This document shows positions 1-6,145 of a stretch of DNA of 7,015 bases, piece by piece. Within the stretch, counting starts at the first letter, position 1, and each line of letters opens with the position of its first letter. A program made the position numbers and the translations under genes. The notes under the pieces are model-generated. The model did not search any database, had not been told where the DNA came from, and saw only the letters and a list, made by a program, of their open reading frames with translations. The DNA comes from an uncultured Shinella sp. GTDB taxonomy: Bacteria > Pseudomonadota > Alphaproteobacteria > Rhizobiales > Rhizobiaceae. Location: the NCBI GenBank assembly GCA_946481465.1, contig CAMLOC010000188.1, positions 1 to 7,015 of the forward strand, written 5' to 3'.

Positions 1-163
1 CGCGCACCGGCTCTCCACCATCGTGCGGGCGGACAAGATTATCGTGATGCAGGCTGGAACGGTCGCCGAAGAAGGCACGCACGAGGCGCTTGCGAGCCGC
101 AAGAACGGCCTCTACGCTCGCCTCAACAGCCTCCAGGCGCCTGCCGGCAGCACGGGGAAATAG
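1..163 (+). CDS. ABC exporter, ATP-binding domain C-terminus (partial)
   Basis: Reading from base 2, 53 codons end at a TAG at 161-163; the 5' part lies outside the window. The fragment opens with AHRLSTI, the H-loop (switch histidine) of ABC ATPases. It continues with the usual C-terminal signature of exporter ATPases, with [10 protein letters not shown] matching the family pattern G-x-E-x-GTH-x-x-L, then a short tail rich in Ala, Gly and Ser. This pattern is typical of fused permease-ATPase half-transporters of the MsbA/HlyB class, which pump lipids, peptides or drugs out across the inner membrane. No transmembrane part is visible here, so the fusion and the substrate are inferred. The Walker A, Walker B and signature motifs would lie upstream. 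The gene is 74 bases from dapB on the same strand, so co-transcription is possible. Confidence 0.9.
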   Translation, partial: AHRLSTIVRADKIIVMQAGTVAEEGTHEALASRKNGLYARLNSLQAPAGSTGK

Positions 164-221
164 GCGCTCCAACGCGGGCGACCTTGCAGGGAAGACAGGA
201 ATGGGAGCGCGCCGGCGCTCC
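164..221 (+). promoter_or_regulatory. Possible alternative hairpins in the dapB leader
   Basis: The 7-mer GCGCTCC occurs at 164-170 and again at 215-221, and its exact reverse complement GGAGCGC lies at 204-210. The middle copy can pair with the downstream copy (7-bp stem, 4-base loop) or with the upstream copy (7-bp stem, 33-base loop), but not both. The short hairpin ends five bases before the dapB ribosome binding site (226-230). No U-run follows, so this is not a classical intrinsic terminator. It could be a leader switch, an mRNA processing point or chance in G/C-rich DNA. No lysine-riboswitch features were recognised. Confidence 0.25.
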
Positions 222-237
222 GCGGAAGGGACGGAAG

Positions 238-1056
238 ATGAGCGGCAATGCAATGAAGCTGGTCGTCGTGGGCGCGGCGGGCCGCATGGGCCAGACGCTG
301 ATCCGCACGATCCACGCCATCGAGGGCGCACAGGTCTTCGCGGCGGTCGAGCGGGAGGGCTCGCCCTTCATCGGCCGTGATGCGGGGGAACTCGCCGGCC
401 TCGGGCCGATCGGCGTTCCCGTCACCGACAAGCCGCTCGAAGCCTTCGTCGCGGCGGAGGGCGTTCTGGATTTCACGGCGCCCGCCGCGTCGATCGAATT
501 TGCCGGCCTCGCCGCGCAGGCGCGCATCGTGCATGTCGTCGGCACCACCGGCTGCTCGCCGGCCGACGACGAGAAGATCAAGGCCGCCGCCCGCCATGCC
601 CGCATCGTCAAGTCCGGCAATATGAGCCTCGGCGTCAACCTGCTCGGCGTGCTCACCGAGACCGCCGCCCGCGCGCTCGGTCCGAAGGACTGGGACATCG
701 AGGTGCTGGAAATGCACCACAAGCACAAGGTCGACGCGCCCTCGGGCACTGCGCTGCTGCTGGGCGATGCCGCCGCCAGGGGCCGCGGCATCTCGCTTTC
801 CGACCATTCGGTGCGCGTGCGCGACGGCCATACCGGCCCGCGCGCCGCCGGCACGATCGGTTTTGCCACGCTGCGCGGCGGCTCGGTCATCGGCGAGCAT
901 TCGGTGATGCTGGCCGGCGAGGGCGAGATCGTGACCCTGTCGCACAGCGCGACGGACCGCTCGATCTTCGCGCGCGGCGCCGTGCAGGCGGCGCTCTGGG
1001 CGCGCGACAAGAAACCCGGCCTCTATTCCATGCTCGACGTGCTCGGGCTCGACTGA
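238..1056 (+). CDS. dapB: 4-hydroxy-tetrahydrodipicolinate reductase DapB
   Basis: The 272-residue product fits the usual length of DapB (about 270). DapB is the cytosolic NAD(P)H-dependent reductase that converts 4-hydroxy-tetrahydrodipicolinate to tetrahydrodipicolinate on the way to diaminopimelate and lysine. The N-terminal Rossmann dinucleotide loop GAAGRMG is at residues 12-18. FTAPAAS (79-85) and GTTG (102-105) line the cofactor site, and SGNMSLGVN is at 126-134. The family signature around [14 protein letters not shown] gives catalytic His160/His161, Lys164 and the substrate-binding PSGT loop at 168-171. The start at 238 is preferred because AAGGG lies at 226-230, seven bases upstream. 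A TTG at 184 in the same frame would add 18 residues without family resemblance. The gene follows the ABC exporter and precedes gpmA on the same strand. All key residues are present. Confidence 0.97.
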   Translation: MSGNAMKLVVVGAAGRMGQTLIRTIHAIEGAQVFAAVEREGSPFIGRDAGELAGLGPIGVPVTDKPLEAFVAAEGVLDFTAPAASIEFAGLAAQARIVHVVGTTGCSPADDEKIKAAARHARIVKSGNMSLGVNLLGVLTETAARALGPKDWDIEVLEMHHKHKVDAPSGTALLLGDAAARGRGISLSDHSVRVRDGHTGPRAAGTIGFATLRGGSVIGEHSVMLAGEGEIVTLSHSATDRSIFARGAVQAALWARDKKPGLYSMLDVLGLD

Positions 1057-1073
1057 TCCATTCTTTCGTTTTC

Positions 1074-1114
1074 GCATCGTTCCGAACGCCGGTATCCACG
1101 TTTCGGAACGATGC
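1074..1114. repeat. Perfect 13-bp palindrome between dapB and gpmA
   Basis: The left arm GCATCGTTCCGAA (1074-1086) and right arm TTCGGAACGATGC (1102-1114) are exact reverse complements around a 15-base loop containing CCGGTATCCAC. No T-run follows on either strand, so an intrinsic terminator is unlikely. From memory, palindromes with the arms GCAT-GATCC/GTTCC-GAA and a GGTA(T/C)CCAC loop are dispersed in many copies between genes of rhizobia. This looks like one member; copy number cannot be tested here. As RNA it would form a stable stem in the dapB-gpmA transcript, 20 bases before the gpmA start, and could affect mRNA stability or coupling. The right arm contains an ATG (1111) in frame with gpmA, which is judged not to be the start. 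Confidence 0.75.
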
Positions 1115-1134
1115 CAACCATCAGGAGACAATCT

Positions 1135-1770
1135 ATGAGCGGAACCCTCGTCCTCGTTCGCCACGGCCAGAGCGAATGGAACCTGAAAAACCTCTTCACC
1201 GGCTGGCGCGATCCGGACCTGACGGCGCTCGGCGTCGAGGAGGCCAAGACCGGTGGCAAGGCGATCGCCGAGACCGGCATCAAGTTCGATGTCGCCTTCA
1301 CCTCCGACCTTTCGCGCGCCCAGAAGACGCTGTCGCTCATTCTCGACGAGATCGGCCAGCAGGGTCTGGAGACGATCCGCGACCAGGCGCTGAACGAGCG
1401 CGACTATGGCGACCTCTCGGGCCTCAACAAGGACGATGCCCGTGCCAAGTGGGGCGAGGAGCAGGTGCATATCTGGCGCCGTTCCTACGACGTGCCGCCG
1501 CCGGGCGGCGAGAGCCTGCGCGACACCGGCGCCCGCGTCTGGCCCTACTATCTGACGGAAATCCTGCCGCGCGTGCTGCGCGGCGAGAAGGTGCTCGTCG
1601 CCGCCCACGGCAATTCGCTGCGTTCGCTGGTGATGGTGCTCGACAAGCTTTCCAAGGAAGAGATCCTGAAGCTCAACCTCGCCACCGGCGTGCCGATGGT
1701 CTACGTGCTGAACGCGGATTCGACGGTGAAGTCGAAGGATGTGCTCGGGGACATGTCGGGCGCGCACTGA
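1135..1770 (+). CDS. gpmA: 2,3-bisphosphoglycerate-dependent phosphoglycerate mutase
   Basis: The 211-residue product belongs to the histidine phosphatase superfamily and interconverts 3-phosphoglycerate and 2-phosphoglycerate in cytosolic glycolysis and gluconeogenesis. The phospho-acceptor motif [10 protein letters not shown] gives Arg9 and His10. Arg61 follows in SDLSRAQKT, the catalytic acid Glu88 is in [11 protein letters not shown], and [11 protein letters not shown] (121-131) is the conserved substrate loop. The second catalytic histidine is His158 in [10 protein letters not shown]. The protein is shorter than the roughly 250-residue E. coli enzyme because the C-terminal tail is reduced, as is usual in rhizobia. 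The start at 1135 is supported by AGGAGA at 1123-1128, six bases upstream. The in-frame ATG at 1111 lies in the palindrome arm and lacks a ribosome binding site. The gene lies 78 bases after dapB on the same strand. Confidence 0.96.
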   Translation: MSGTLVLVRHGQSEWNLKNLFTGWRDPDLTALGVEEAKTGGKAIAETGIKFDVAFTSDLSRAQKTLSLILDEIGQQGLETIRDQALNERDYGDLSGLNKDDARAKWGEEQVHIWRRSYDVPPPGGESLRDTGARVWPYYLTEILPRVLRGEKVLVAAHGNSLRSLVMVLDKLSKEEILKLNLATGVPMVYVLNADSTVKSKDVLGDMSGAH

Positions 1771-1774
1771 GCGC

Positions 1775-1822
1775 CCCTCATCCGCCTGCCGGCCCCTTCT
1801 CCCCGCGAGCGGGGAGAAGGGG
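1775..1822. repeat. Intergenic hairpin repeat after gpmA; possible terminator
   Basis: CCCCTTCTCCCCGC (1793-1806) and its exact reverse complement (1809-1822) form a 14-bp stem with almost no loop; the working loop is CGAG if the last pair opens. The preceding bases 1775-1792, beginning CCCCTCATCCGCCTGCC, resemble the conserved flank of an intergenic palindrome that I recall as abundant in Rhizobium and Agrobacterium genomes. It starts within a few bases of the gpmA stop codon and lies between convergent genes. It could therefore end transcription or protect the 3' end of gpmA mRNA, though no U-run follows the stem. Confidence 0.7.
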
Positions 1823-1870
1823 ATATGCCGCACCGGCTTGCTAAAACAACAGCGCGGCGTGGGGCACGTC

Positions 1871-1903
1871 CCCTCTCCCCGCCTGCGGGGTGAGGGTGAG
1901 GGG
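1871..1903. repeat. Second intergenic hairpin repeat, 3' of the Ada-like gene
   Basis: CCCTC-T-CCCCGC (1871-1882) pairs with GCGGGG-T-GAGGG (1885-1896), giving six and five base pairs around one T:T mismatch. A further GAGGGG at 1898-1903 offers an alternative partner for the outer arm. The form is that of the CCCTCTCCCCGC/GCGGGGTGAGGGTGAGGGG repeats common between genes in alphaproteobacteria, which is recollection rather than a search. The element ends 12 bases from the stop of the minus-strand Ada-like gene. Its left arm is also nearly complementary to the right arm of the hairpin at 1793-1822, so the two could pair with each other in one RNA. Confidence 0.55.
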
Positions 1904-1914
1904 CAGCCCGCTCA

Positions 1915-2787
1915 TCAGGCCTTGCCCGATTCCCACCCCAGCATCGCGCGCTTGCGCGTCAGGCCCCAGTGGTAGCCCGTCAGCGCCCCGCTCTTGCCGA
2001 GCGCCCGGTGGCAGGGCACGACGAAGGAGATGGGGTTGCGGCCGACGGCGGCGCCGACGGCGCGCGACGCGGTCGGCTGGCCGAGCTTTTCGGCGATCGA
2101 CGAATAGGTGACCGCGCAGCCCATCGGAATGCGCAAGAGCGCCTCCCAGACGCGGACCTGGAAATCCGATCCGATCAGCACCACGCGCAGCGGCGCCTTC
2201 GGGTCCCAGCGCTTCGGGTCGAAGATGCGTTCCGCATAGGGGGCGGTCGCCTCTCGGTCTTCCACATAATGCGCGTTCGGCCAGCGCGAGGACATGTCTT
2301 CGAAGGCGTCCATGCCGTCCGTCTCGTCGGTGAAGGCAAGGCCGGCCAGGCCGCGGTCGGTGATCATGACGAGCGCCCCGCCGAAGGGGGAAGGGTGCAG
2401 GCCGTAGCGGATCGTCAGGCCCGCGCCGCGCGCCTTCCATTCGCCGGGCGACATCGCCTCGTGCGTGACGAAGAGGTCGTGCAGGCGGCCGGGGCCGGAA
2501 AGGCCCACCTCGAAGCTCGTCTCGAGCAGCGGCAATTCCTCCTGGCGCAGCAGGCGCTTGGCGTGGTCGAGCGTCACGGCCTGCAGGAAGGCCTTCGGCG
2601 AAAGGCCGGCCCAGCGGGTGAAGGTCTTCTGCAACTGCGTCGGCGACTGGTCGAGCCGGCCGGCGATTTCGTCCAGGCCCGGCTGCTCGCGGTAATCCTC
2701 GGTGATGAGCTCGATGACCCGGCGCACGGTCGTATAGTCGTCGCCCGCGGGCGTGATGTCGGTCTTCAGGGTTGCGGCAATGTTCAT
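1915..2787 (-). CDS. ada: Ada-like AraC regulator / O6-methylguanine-DNA methyltransferase
   Basis: The 290-residue product combines an AraC-type DNA-binding region (about residues 18-118) with a methylguanine methyltransferase N-terminal-like region (about 125-200) and the catalytic domain (about 205-287). The AraC region has two helix-turn-helices, including FTRWAGLSPKAFLQ and a second ending near EAMSPGEWK. The catalytic domain carries VVPCHR, with acceptor Cys259 in PCHR, and SRAVG with the likely base-flipping Arg242. It removes alkyl groups from O6-alkylguanine by suicidal transfer to cysteine. E. coli Ada is 354 residues; this protein lacks the N-terminal zinc/methylphosphotriester domain with Cys38 and Cys69. 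The usual switch for Ada self-activation is therefore absent, and how the AraC part senses damage is open. The start at 2787 has AGGAG seven bases upstream (complement of 2795-2799). The gene lies 124 bases downstream of the DUF2244 gene on the same strand. Confidence 0.93.
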   Translation of the reverse strand: MNIAATLKTDITPAGDDYTTVRRVIELITEDYREQPGLDEIAGRLDQSPTQLQKTFTRWAGLSPKAFLQAVTLDHAKRLLRQEELPLLETSFEVGLSGPGRLHDLFVTHEAMSPGEWKARGAGLTIRYGLHPSPFGGALVMITDRGLAGLAFTDETDGMDAFEDMSSRWPNAHYVEDREATAPYAERIFDPKRWDPKAPLRVVLIGSDFQVRVWEALLRIPMGCAVTYSSIAEKLGQPTASRAVGAAVGRNPISFVVPCHRALGKSGALTGYHWGLTRKRAMLGWESGKA

Positions 2788-2911
2788 CGTTCTTCTCCTG
2801 TGCCGCCAGAAAAGCACGGCGCCGGCCTGCCCGCCACCCGATTCCTGCGGTCGGGCCATTCGAGTGAGGACTTGCGGCGCCTTGCGTCAGGGACCGGATG
2901 AGAACGACGGC

Positions 2912-3412
2912 TCAGTAGCCGCGCTTGACCCGCGCCAGCGCGCCGGAAAAGGCCGAAGCGAAACGCTCGCGGTCGTCGAGCGGCAGGAAGGTGCCGACAT
3001 CCGTCTGGCGGCCGTTGCCGCGCACATGCATGGCGGTGATGCCGATCTTCGCCTTGCGCGAGACGAGGAAGCGCGCCCAGAACGGGTTGAAGACATGCTC
3101 GGTCTCGCGGCCGGACGGGCTGATCTTGCGGATCGAGATGTTGGTGCGCGAGAGCGACACCACCTCGCGGGCCTTTGCCGCCCGGTTGTTCAGCCAGAAG
3201 GCGCCGAACAGCACGAGGAAATCGAGGCCGAAGAACAGGACGACCGGCCAGGCGCCGGAGATCATGAAGACGGCCATGTGGGCGAAGCTGAGCGCGCCCG
3301 CGATGATGAAGAAGATGCGGTGGCCGTTCTGGCCGAGCGACCGGTAGGGGTGCAGTTCGGCGGAGAAGACCGGCAGGTCGTTCATCGTGATGTCGGCGTT
3401 GCCTTGCGTCAT
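2912..3412 (-). CDS. DUF2244 family integral membrane protein
   Basis: This small protein of up to 166 residues matches the DUF2244 pattern: an N-terminal ELHPYRSLGQNG segment, two adjacent transmembrane helices (about 32-52 and 55-74) with GAWPVVLFFGLD at the turn, and a basic, cytosol-like C-terminal domain with VFNPFWARF and a closing ARVKRGY. The function of the family is not known to me. The start is uncertain. ATG 3412 has no clear Shine-Dalgarno sequence and lies just downstream of a possible -10 element, implying leaderless translation. ATG 3385, nine codons in, gives a protein starting MNDLPVFSAEL and a short leader. The gene is divergent from nth with 75 bases between starts, and lies upstream of the Ada-like gene in the same direction, so the two may be co-transcribed. 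Confidence 0.88.
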   Translation of the reverse strand: MTQGNADITMNDLPVFSAELHPYRSLGQNGHRIFFIIAGALSFAHMAVFMISGAWPVVLFFGLDFLVLFGAFWLNNRAAKAREVVSLSRTNISIRKISPSGRETEHVFNPFWARFLVSRKAKIGITAMHVRGNGRQTDVGTFLPLDDRERFASAFSGALARVKRGY

Positions 3413-3449
3413 GGGGCATGACTATAAGCAAGTCGCGCAGGACTGTGTA
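3399..3449. promoter_or_regulatory. Possible overlapping divergent promoters, DUF2244 and nth
   Basis: In this G/C-rich sequence the A/T-rich block ACTATAAG (3421-3428) reads as TATAAG on the + strand (3423-3428) and TATAGT on the minus strand (3426-3421). Each matches five of six bases of the sigma-70 -10 consensus. For nth, TTGCCT (3399-3404) lies 18 bases before its -10. For DUF2244, TACACA (3449-3444, minus strand) lies 17 bases before its -10. The two -10 boxes overlap, so the polymerases would exclude each other. This is consensus matching by eye. Confidence 0.4.
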
Positions 3450-3487
3450 GCGGTTTTGCGGCGACGACAGGCCCTTGCGGAAGCATC

Positions 3488-4243
3488 ATGGAAAACGGAA
3501 CGGTCAAGAAGAAAGCAGCGCCGCGGCGCAAGACGCCGGCGCGGCCGAAGAGCCTCTATTCGCAGGATACGCTGAAGGAGATCTTCCGCCGCTTCTCCGT
3601 CCAGCGGCCGGAGCCGAAGGGCGAGCTGGAGCACGTCAATCCCTTCACCCTCGTCGTCGCCGTGGCGCTTTCCGCCCAGGCGACGGATGCGGGCGTCAAC
3701 AAGGCGACGCGCGCGCTCTTCAAGGTCGCCGATACGCCGGAGAAGATGCTCGCCCTCGGCGAGGAGAAGGTGCGCGACTATATCAAGACCATCGGGCTCT
3801 ACCGCAACAAGGCGAAGAATGTCATCGCGCTCAGCCGGATGCTCGTGGAAAAATTCGGCAGCGAGGTGCCGCGCACGCGCGGGGAGCTGATCCTCTTGCC
3901 CGGCGTCGGCCGCAAGACGGCGAATGTGGTGCTGTCCATGGCTTTCGGTGAGGCGACGATGGCGGTCGACACGCATATCTTCCGCATCGCCAATCGCCTC
4001 CGCCTGGCACCGGGAAAAACGCCCGACGAGGTGGAGGACAAGCTGATGCGCCTCATCCCGGACGAATATCTCTACCACGCGCACCATTGGCTGATCCTGC
4101 ACGGGCGGTACTGTTGCAAGGCGCGCCGGCCGGAATGCGAGCACTGCGTCATCGCCGATCTCTGTCTTTCGCCGGAAAAGACCTGCGATGTGCCGGCGCC
4201 GCTCGTGGAACTGCCGCCGCAGCTCTTCGGCCCTACGCCCTGA
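3488..4243 (+). CDS. nth: Endonuclease III (DNA glycosylase/AP lyase)
   Basis: The 251-residue product is endonuclease III, a base-excision repair enzyme that removes oxidised pyrimidines and cleaves the abasic site by beta-elimination. The helix-hairpin-helix LPGVGRKTANVV (137-148) supplies catalytic Lys143, and VDTHIFR supplies catalytic Asp161. The [4Fe-4S] cluster ligands are Cys210, Cys217, Cys220 and Cys226, with the canonical C-x6-C-x2-C-x5-C spacing. Against the 211-residue E. coli protein it has about 20 extra N-terminal residues rich in Lys, Arg and Pro (VKKKAAPRRKTPARPK) and about 25 residues after the last cysteine. The basic head probably adds DNA contacts and is common in rhizobial homologues. 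The start has only a weak GCGGAAG (3477-3483) as ribosome binding site. The stop overlaps the convergent tetR-family gene by 11 bases. Confidence 0.96.
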   Translation: MENGTVKKKAAPRRKTPARPKSLYSQDTLKEIFRRFSVQRPEPKGELEHVNPFTLVVAVALSAQATDAGVNKATRALFKVADTPEKMLALGEEKVRDYIKTIGLYRNKAKNVIALSRMLVEKFGSEVPRTRGELILLPGVGRKTANVVLSMAFGEATMAVDTHIFRIANRLRLAPGKTPDEVEDKLMRLIPDEYLYHAHHWLILHGRYCCKARRPECEHCVIADLCLSPEKTCDVPAPLVELPPQLFGPTP

Positions 4244-4808
4244 CGAGCCCGTCCAGCAGGCCGGCGATCGCCGCCGCATAGGCCGCGCGGTCGGCGCCGG
4301 CCTCGATGGCGATCGCCGCGCGGTCGAAGGCGGCGGAGAGCAGGTCCGTCAGGGCCTGAAGCCTTGCGGGGGCGACATCCTCGCCGATCAGGGCGGAGAG
4401 CCCGGCCTTGAGCGTGCCCTCGGCATTGTCCCGGTCGATCGCGGCGGCATTCTCGAAGCCGAGCACGGCGGGGGCCTCGAGCAGCAGAAGGCGCGTGCGG
4501 CCGGGCGCCGCCATGGCGTCGAAATAGGCGGAGGCGCCGGCCAGCAGCGCCTCGCGCGGCGAGGCGGCGGGCCGCGAGGCCGTCTCGATATGGGTGGCGA
4601 CGGCCTCCGCCTCGCGCTCCAGCGTTGCGCGGAACAGCGCCTTCTTGTCCTCGAAGTGGTGGTAGAGCGCGCCGCGCGTCACACCGGCCTCCGCCACGAT
4701 GTCGGGCGTCGCCGTTTCCGCATAGCCCTTCTCAATGAAAAGCCGTCGCGCCGCCTCGATCAGGGCGAGACGCGTCGCTTCCGTGCGTTCCTTGTTGCTA
4801 CGTGCCAT
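4233..4808 (-). CDS. TetR/AcrR family transcriptional regulator
   Basis: The 191-residue product has the standard size of the TetR family. The N-terminal DNA-binding domain (about 8-55) opens with [19 protein letters not shown] and includes the helix-turn-helix [19 protein letters not shown] (34-52), which closely follows the family consensus. The Ala/Leu-rich remainder (about 60-191) is the variable ligand-binding and dimerisation domain, so the inducer cannot be read from sequence. These proteins usually repress and are released by a small molecule. AAGGTG lies four bases before the ATG at 4808. The gene is divergent from the VOC gene, and the gap holds two palindromes like the AcrR operator, so self-repression and control of the VOC gene are likely. 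Its 3' end overlaps nth by 11 bases. Confidence 0.93.
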   Translation of the reverse strand: MARSNKERTEATRLALIEAARRLFIEKGYAETATPDIVAEAGVTRGALYHHFEDKKALFRATLEREAEAVATHIETASRPAASPREALLAGASAYFDAMAAPGRTRLLLLEAPAVLGFENAAAIDRDNAEGTLKAGLSALIGEDVAPARLQALTDLLSAAFDRAAIAIEAGADRAAYAAAIAGLLDGLVRA

Positions 4809-4819
4809 TTTTCACCTTT

Positions 4820-4840
4820 ACATACAAACAGAATGTATGT
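4820..4840. promoter_or_regulatory. AcrR-like palindromic operator, box 1
   Basis: ACATACA (4820-4826) and TGTATGT (4834-4840) are exact inverted repeats around a 7-base centre. The preceding T and the inner AATGTATGT make it very similar to the E. coli AcrR site, which has the arms TACATACATT and AATGTATGTA (recalled). Its edge is 11 bases from the tetR-family start codon, so a bound repressor would block that transcript. Confidence 0.72.
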
Positions 4841-4843
4841 TAA

Positions 4844-4874
4844 TTGATAGAAACATGCAGACTGTATGTTTAAT
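4844..4874 (+). promoter_or_regulatory. Possible promoter of the VOC gene
   Basis: TTGATA (4844-4849) matches five of six bases of the -35 consensus and TTTAAT (4869-4874) five of six of the -10 consensus. The spacer is 19 bases, longer than the usual 17, so activity may be weak or the assignment off by a few bases. It would be covered by operator box 2, consistent with repression by the neighbouring TetR protein. Confidence 0.35.
4851..4871. promoter_or_regulatory. AcrR-like palindromic operator, box 2
   Basis: AAACATGCA (4851-4859) and TGTATGTTT (4863-4871) are inverted repeats with one mismatch around a 3-base centre. They share the ACATAC/GTATGT half-site with box 1. The centres of the two boxes are 31 bases apart, close to three helical turns, so two repressor dimers would sit on the same DNA face. 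This box lies over the putative VOC promoter. Confidence 0.55.
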
Positions 4875-4938
4875 CGGGCGGCAAATCCAGCAAAACCTGC
4901 GCGGTGGATCGCCCTCACGACAGAAAAGGAGAAGCCCG

Positions 4939-5364
4939 ATGAAAACGACCAGCTATTATCCGGTGATCATGACCGATGATGTGGCGGGCACCGCAGCCTT
5001 CTACGAAAAGCACTTCCGCTTCGAAGCCCTCTTCACCAGCGACTGGTACATCCATCTCCAGTCCAGCGAGGACGAGAAGGTGACGCTCGCCGTGCTCGAC
5101 GGCAGCCACGAGACGATCCCGGCCGTCGGCCGCGGCAAGGTCTCCGGCCTGCTCCTGAACTTCGAGGTGGAGGATGTCGACACGGTCTACGACGCGGTGC
5201 GCGCGGCCGGCCTGCCGATCCTGCTTGCAATCCGCGACGAGGATTTCGGCCAGCGCCATTTCATCACCGCCGATCCGAACGGCGTGCTGATCGACGTGAT
5301 CAAGCCCATTCCGCCGAAGGGCGACTACGCGGCCATGTACGACGCGTCAGCCCTGCCGCAGTGA
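4939..5364 (+). CDS. VOC-fold protein (glyoxalase/bleomycin-resistance family)
   Basis: The 141-residue product has the length and layout of a single VOC module pair. The first half is [23 protein letters not shown], the typical opening strand and 'FYe' helix, followed by a WYIHLQ strand. The second half has [21 protein letters not shown] and ends with the hallmark [16 protein letters not shown]. His39, His107 and Asp119 sit where metal ligands occur in some members, but metal binding and reaction are not certain. Possible roles are isomerase, lyase, dioxygenase or drug-binding protein. The start at 4939 has AAGGAG at 4926-4931, seven bases upstream; the reading frame is open further upstream but crosses the operator region and the tetR-family start. 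It is probably controlled by the divergent TetR protein. It overlaps the convergent membrane-protein gene by 18 bases. Confidence 0.9.
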   Translation: MKTTSYYPVIMTDDVAGTAAFYEKHFRFEALFTSDWYIHLQSSEDEKVTLAVLDGSHETIPAVGRGKVSGLLLNFEVEDVDTVYDAVRAAGLPILLAIRDEDFGQRHFITADPNGVLIDVIKPIPPKGDYAAMYDASALPQ

Positions 5365-6072
5365 GAAGCCGGGATCCCTGCCGCTCAGCGCCTTGTGGAG
5401 ATGCACCATGAGGCCGGCGGCAAAGAGCGGCGTCAGGAGATTGACGATCGGGATCGCCAGGAACGCGGCGATCACGAGGCCGGCGATCAGCACCGTCGAG
5501 GCGTGCTTGGCCCGAAACAGGCGCGCCTCGGCCGGCGGGCGGTGGCGCATCGCCGCGAATTCGAAGAACTCCCGGCCGAGCAGGTAGCCGTTCACCAGGA
5601 AGAAGGCGACAAGGTTGATGCCGGGAATGAACAGCAGGAGAAGCGCGAAAAGATTGCCGAGGACGACGATGCCGAGGAACTTTATCGAGCCGGCGATCGC
5701 CTGGCCGAGCGGCAGCGCCTGCCCGGGTGGTTGCGCGGGATAATCACGCTTCTCGATCACCTCGGCGACGTCGTCGAGGAAGAAGCCGGCGATGATCGCC
5801 GTTACCGGCGCAAGCAGGAGGGCAAGCCCGAGCGCGAGGCCGATGCTGGCGAGGATGCCGAAGACGAAGGTGAGCCAGCCCGCCCATTCCGGCAGGTCGG
5901 GCATCATCAGCCCTTGCAGGAAAGGCCAGGCGAAAGCGATGAAGGTTTCCCGAAGGCCGAACCACAGGACGACGAGCGCGAGCAGCGTGAGCCCGATGAC
6001 CTTCCAGAACACGCCGCGCGTCTCCGGGGCAAAGAGATTGGCGAGCGAAAGGCGGGTGGCGGCAAGGATCAT
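5347..6072 (-). CDS. EI24/CysZ-like integral membrane protein
   Basis: The 241-residue product is strongly hydrophobic, with membrane segments near residues 24-41, 67-97 (probably two), 133-161 and 193-223. It resembles the EI24 domain family (formerly DUF540) that includes E. coli CysZ (253 residues), a sulfate transporter feeding cysteine synthesis. Family-like features are the N-terminal helix [17 protein letters not shown], the loop [13 protein letters not shown] (100-112), and [22 protein letters not shown] (150-171) before the last membrane hairpin. Transport of sulfate by this protein is inference, and no cysteine genes are adjacent. The start at 6072 has AGGAG six bases upstream (complement of 6079-6083); an upstream in-frame ATG at 6123 has no such support and its extension is not hydrophobic. 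The 3' end overlaps the VOC gene by 18 bases, and the gene is divergent from the chemoreceptor. Confidence 0.85.
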   Translation of the reverse strand: MILAATRLSLANLFAPETRGVFWKVIGLTLLALVVLWFGLRETFIAFAWPFLQGLMMPDLPEWAGWLTFVFGILASIGLALGLALLLAPVTAIIAGFFLDDVAEVIEKRDYPAQPPGQALPLGQAIAGSIKFLGIVVLGNLFALLLLFIPGINLVAFFLVNGYLLGREFFEFAAMRHRPPAEARLFRAKHASTVLIAGLVIAAFLAIPIVNLLTPLFAAGLMVHLHKALSGRDPGFSLRQG

Positions 6073-6145
6073 CGAAAACTCCTGTTCGCTCCCGCATGTA
6101 GGATGTGGAAAAGCGGCCGGCAAGGCAGGAGGTCGGAACCTTCCA

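Noticed and set aside
1793..1822. A classical Rho-independent terminator for gpmA
   Set aside because: The stem is strong but no T-run follows on either strand, so it is listed as a repeat hairpin with only possible terminator activity.
112..1833. A 573-residue open frame on the minus strand opposite dapB and gpmA
   Set aside because: It is antisense to two well-supported enzymes, is rich in Arg, Ala, Gly and His without domain motifs, and is explained by GC-biased third codon positions that suppress stop codons on the opposite strand.
2840..2844. GATTC, a CcrM-type GANTC methylation site upstream of the Ada-like gene
   Set aside because: GANTC sites also occur within coding regions of this window, and one copy without promoter context is not evidence of methylation-dependent control.
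1969..2901. A 310-residue open frame on the + strand opposite the Ada-like gene
   Set aside because: It is low in hydrophobic structure, rich in Arg, Ala and Gly, and mirrors the coding frame of a gene with an intact PCHR active site.
2788..2911. An Ada-box style operator or an intrinsic terminator between the DUF2244 and Ada-like genes
   Set aside because: Only short direct GCAAG repeats were found around GGCGCC; no E. coli-like Ada box and no stem with a T-run could be supported.
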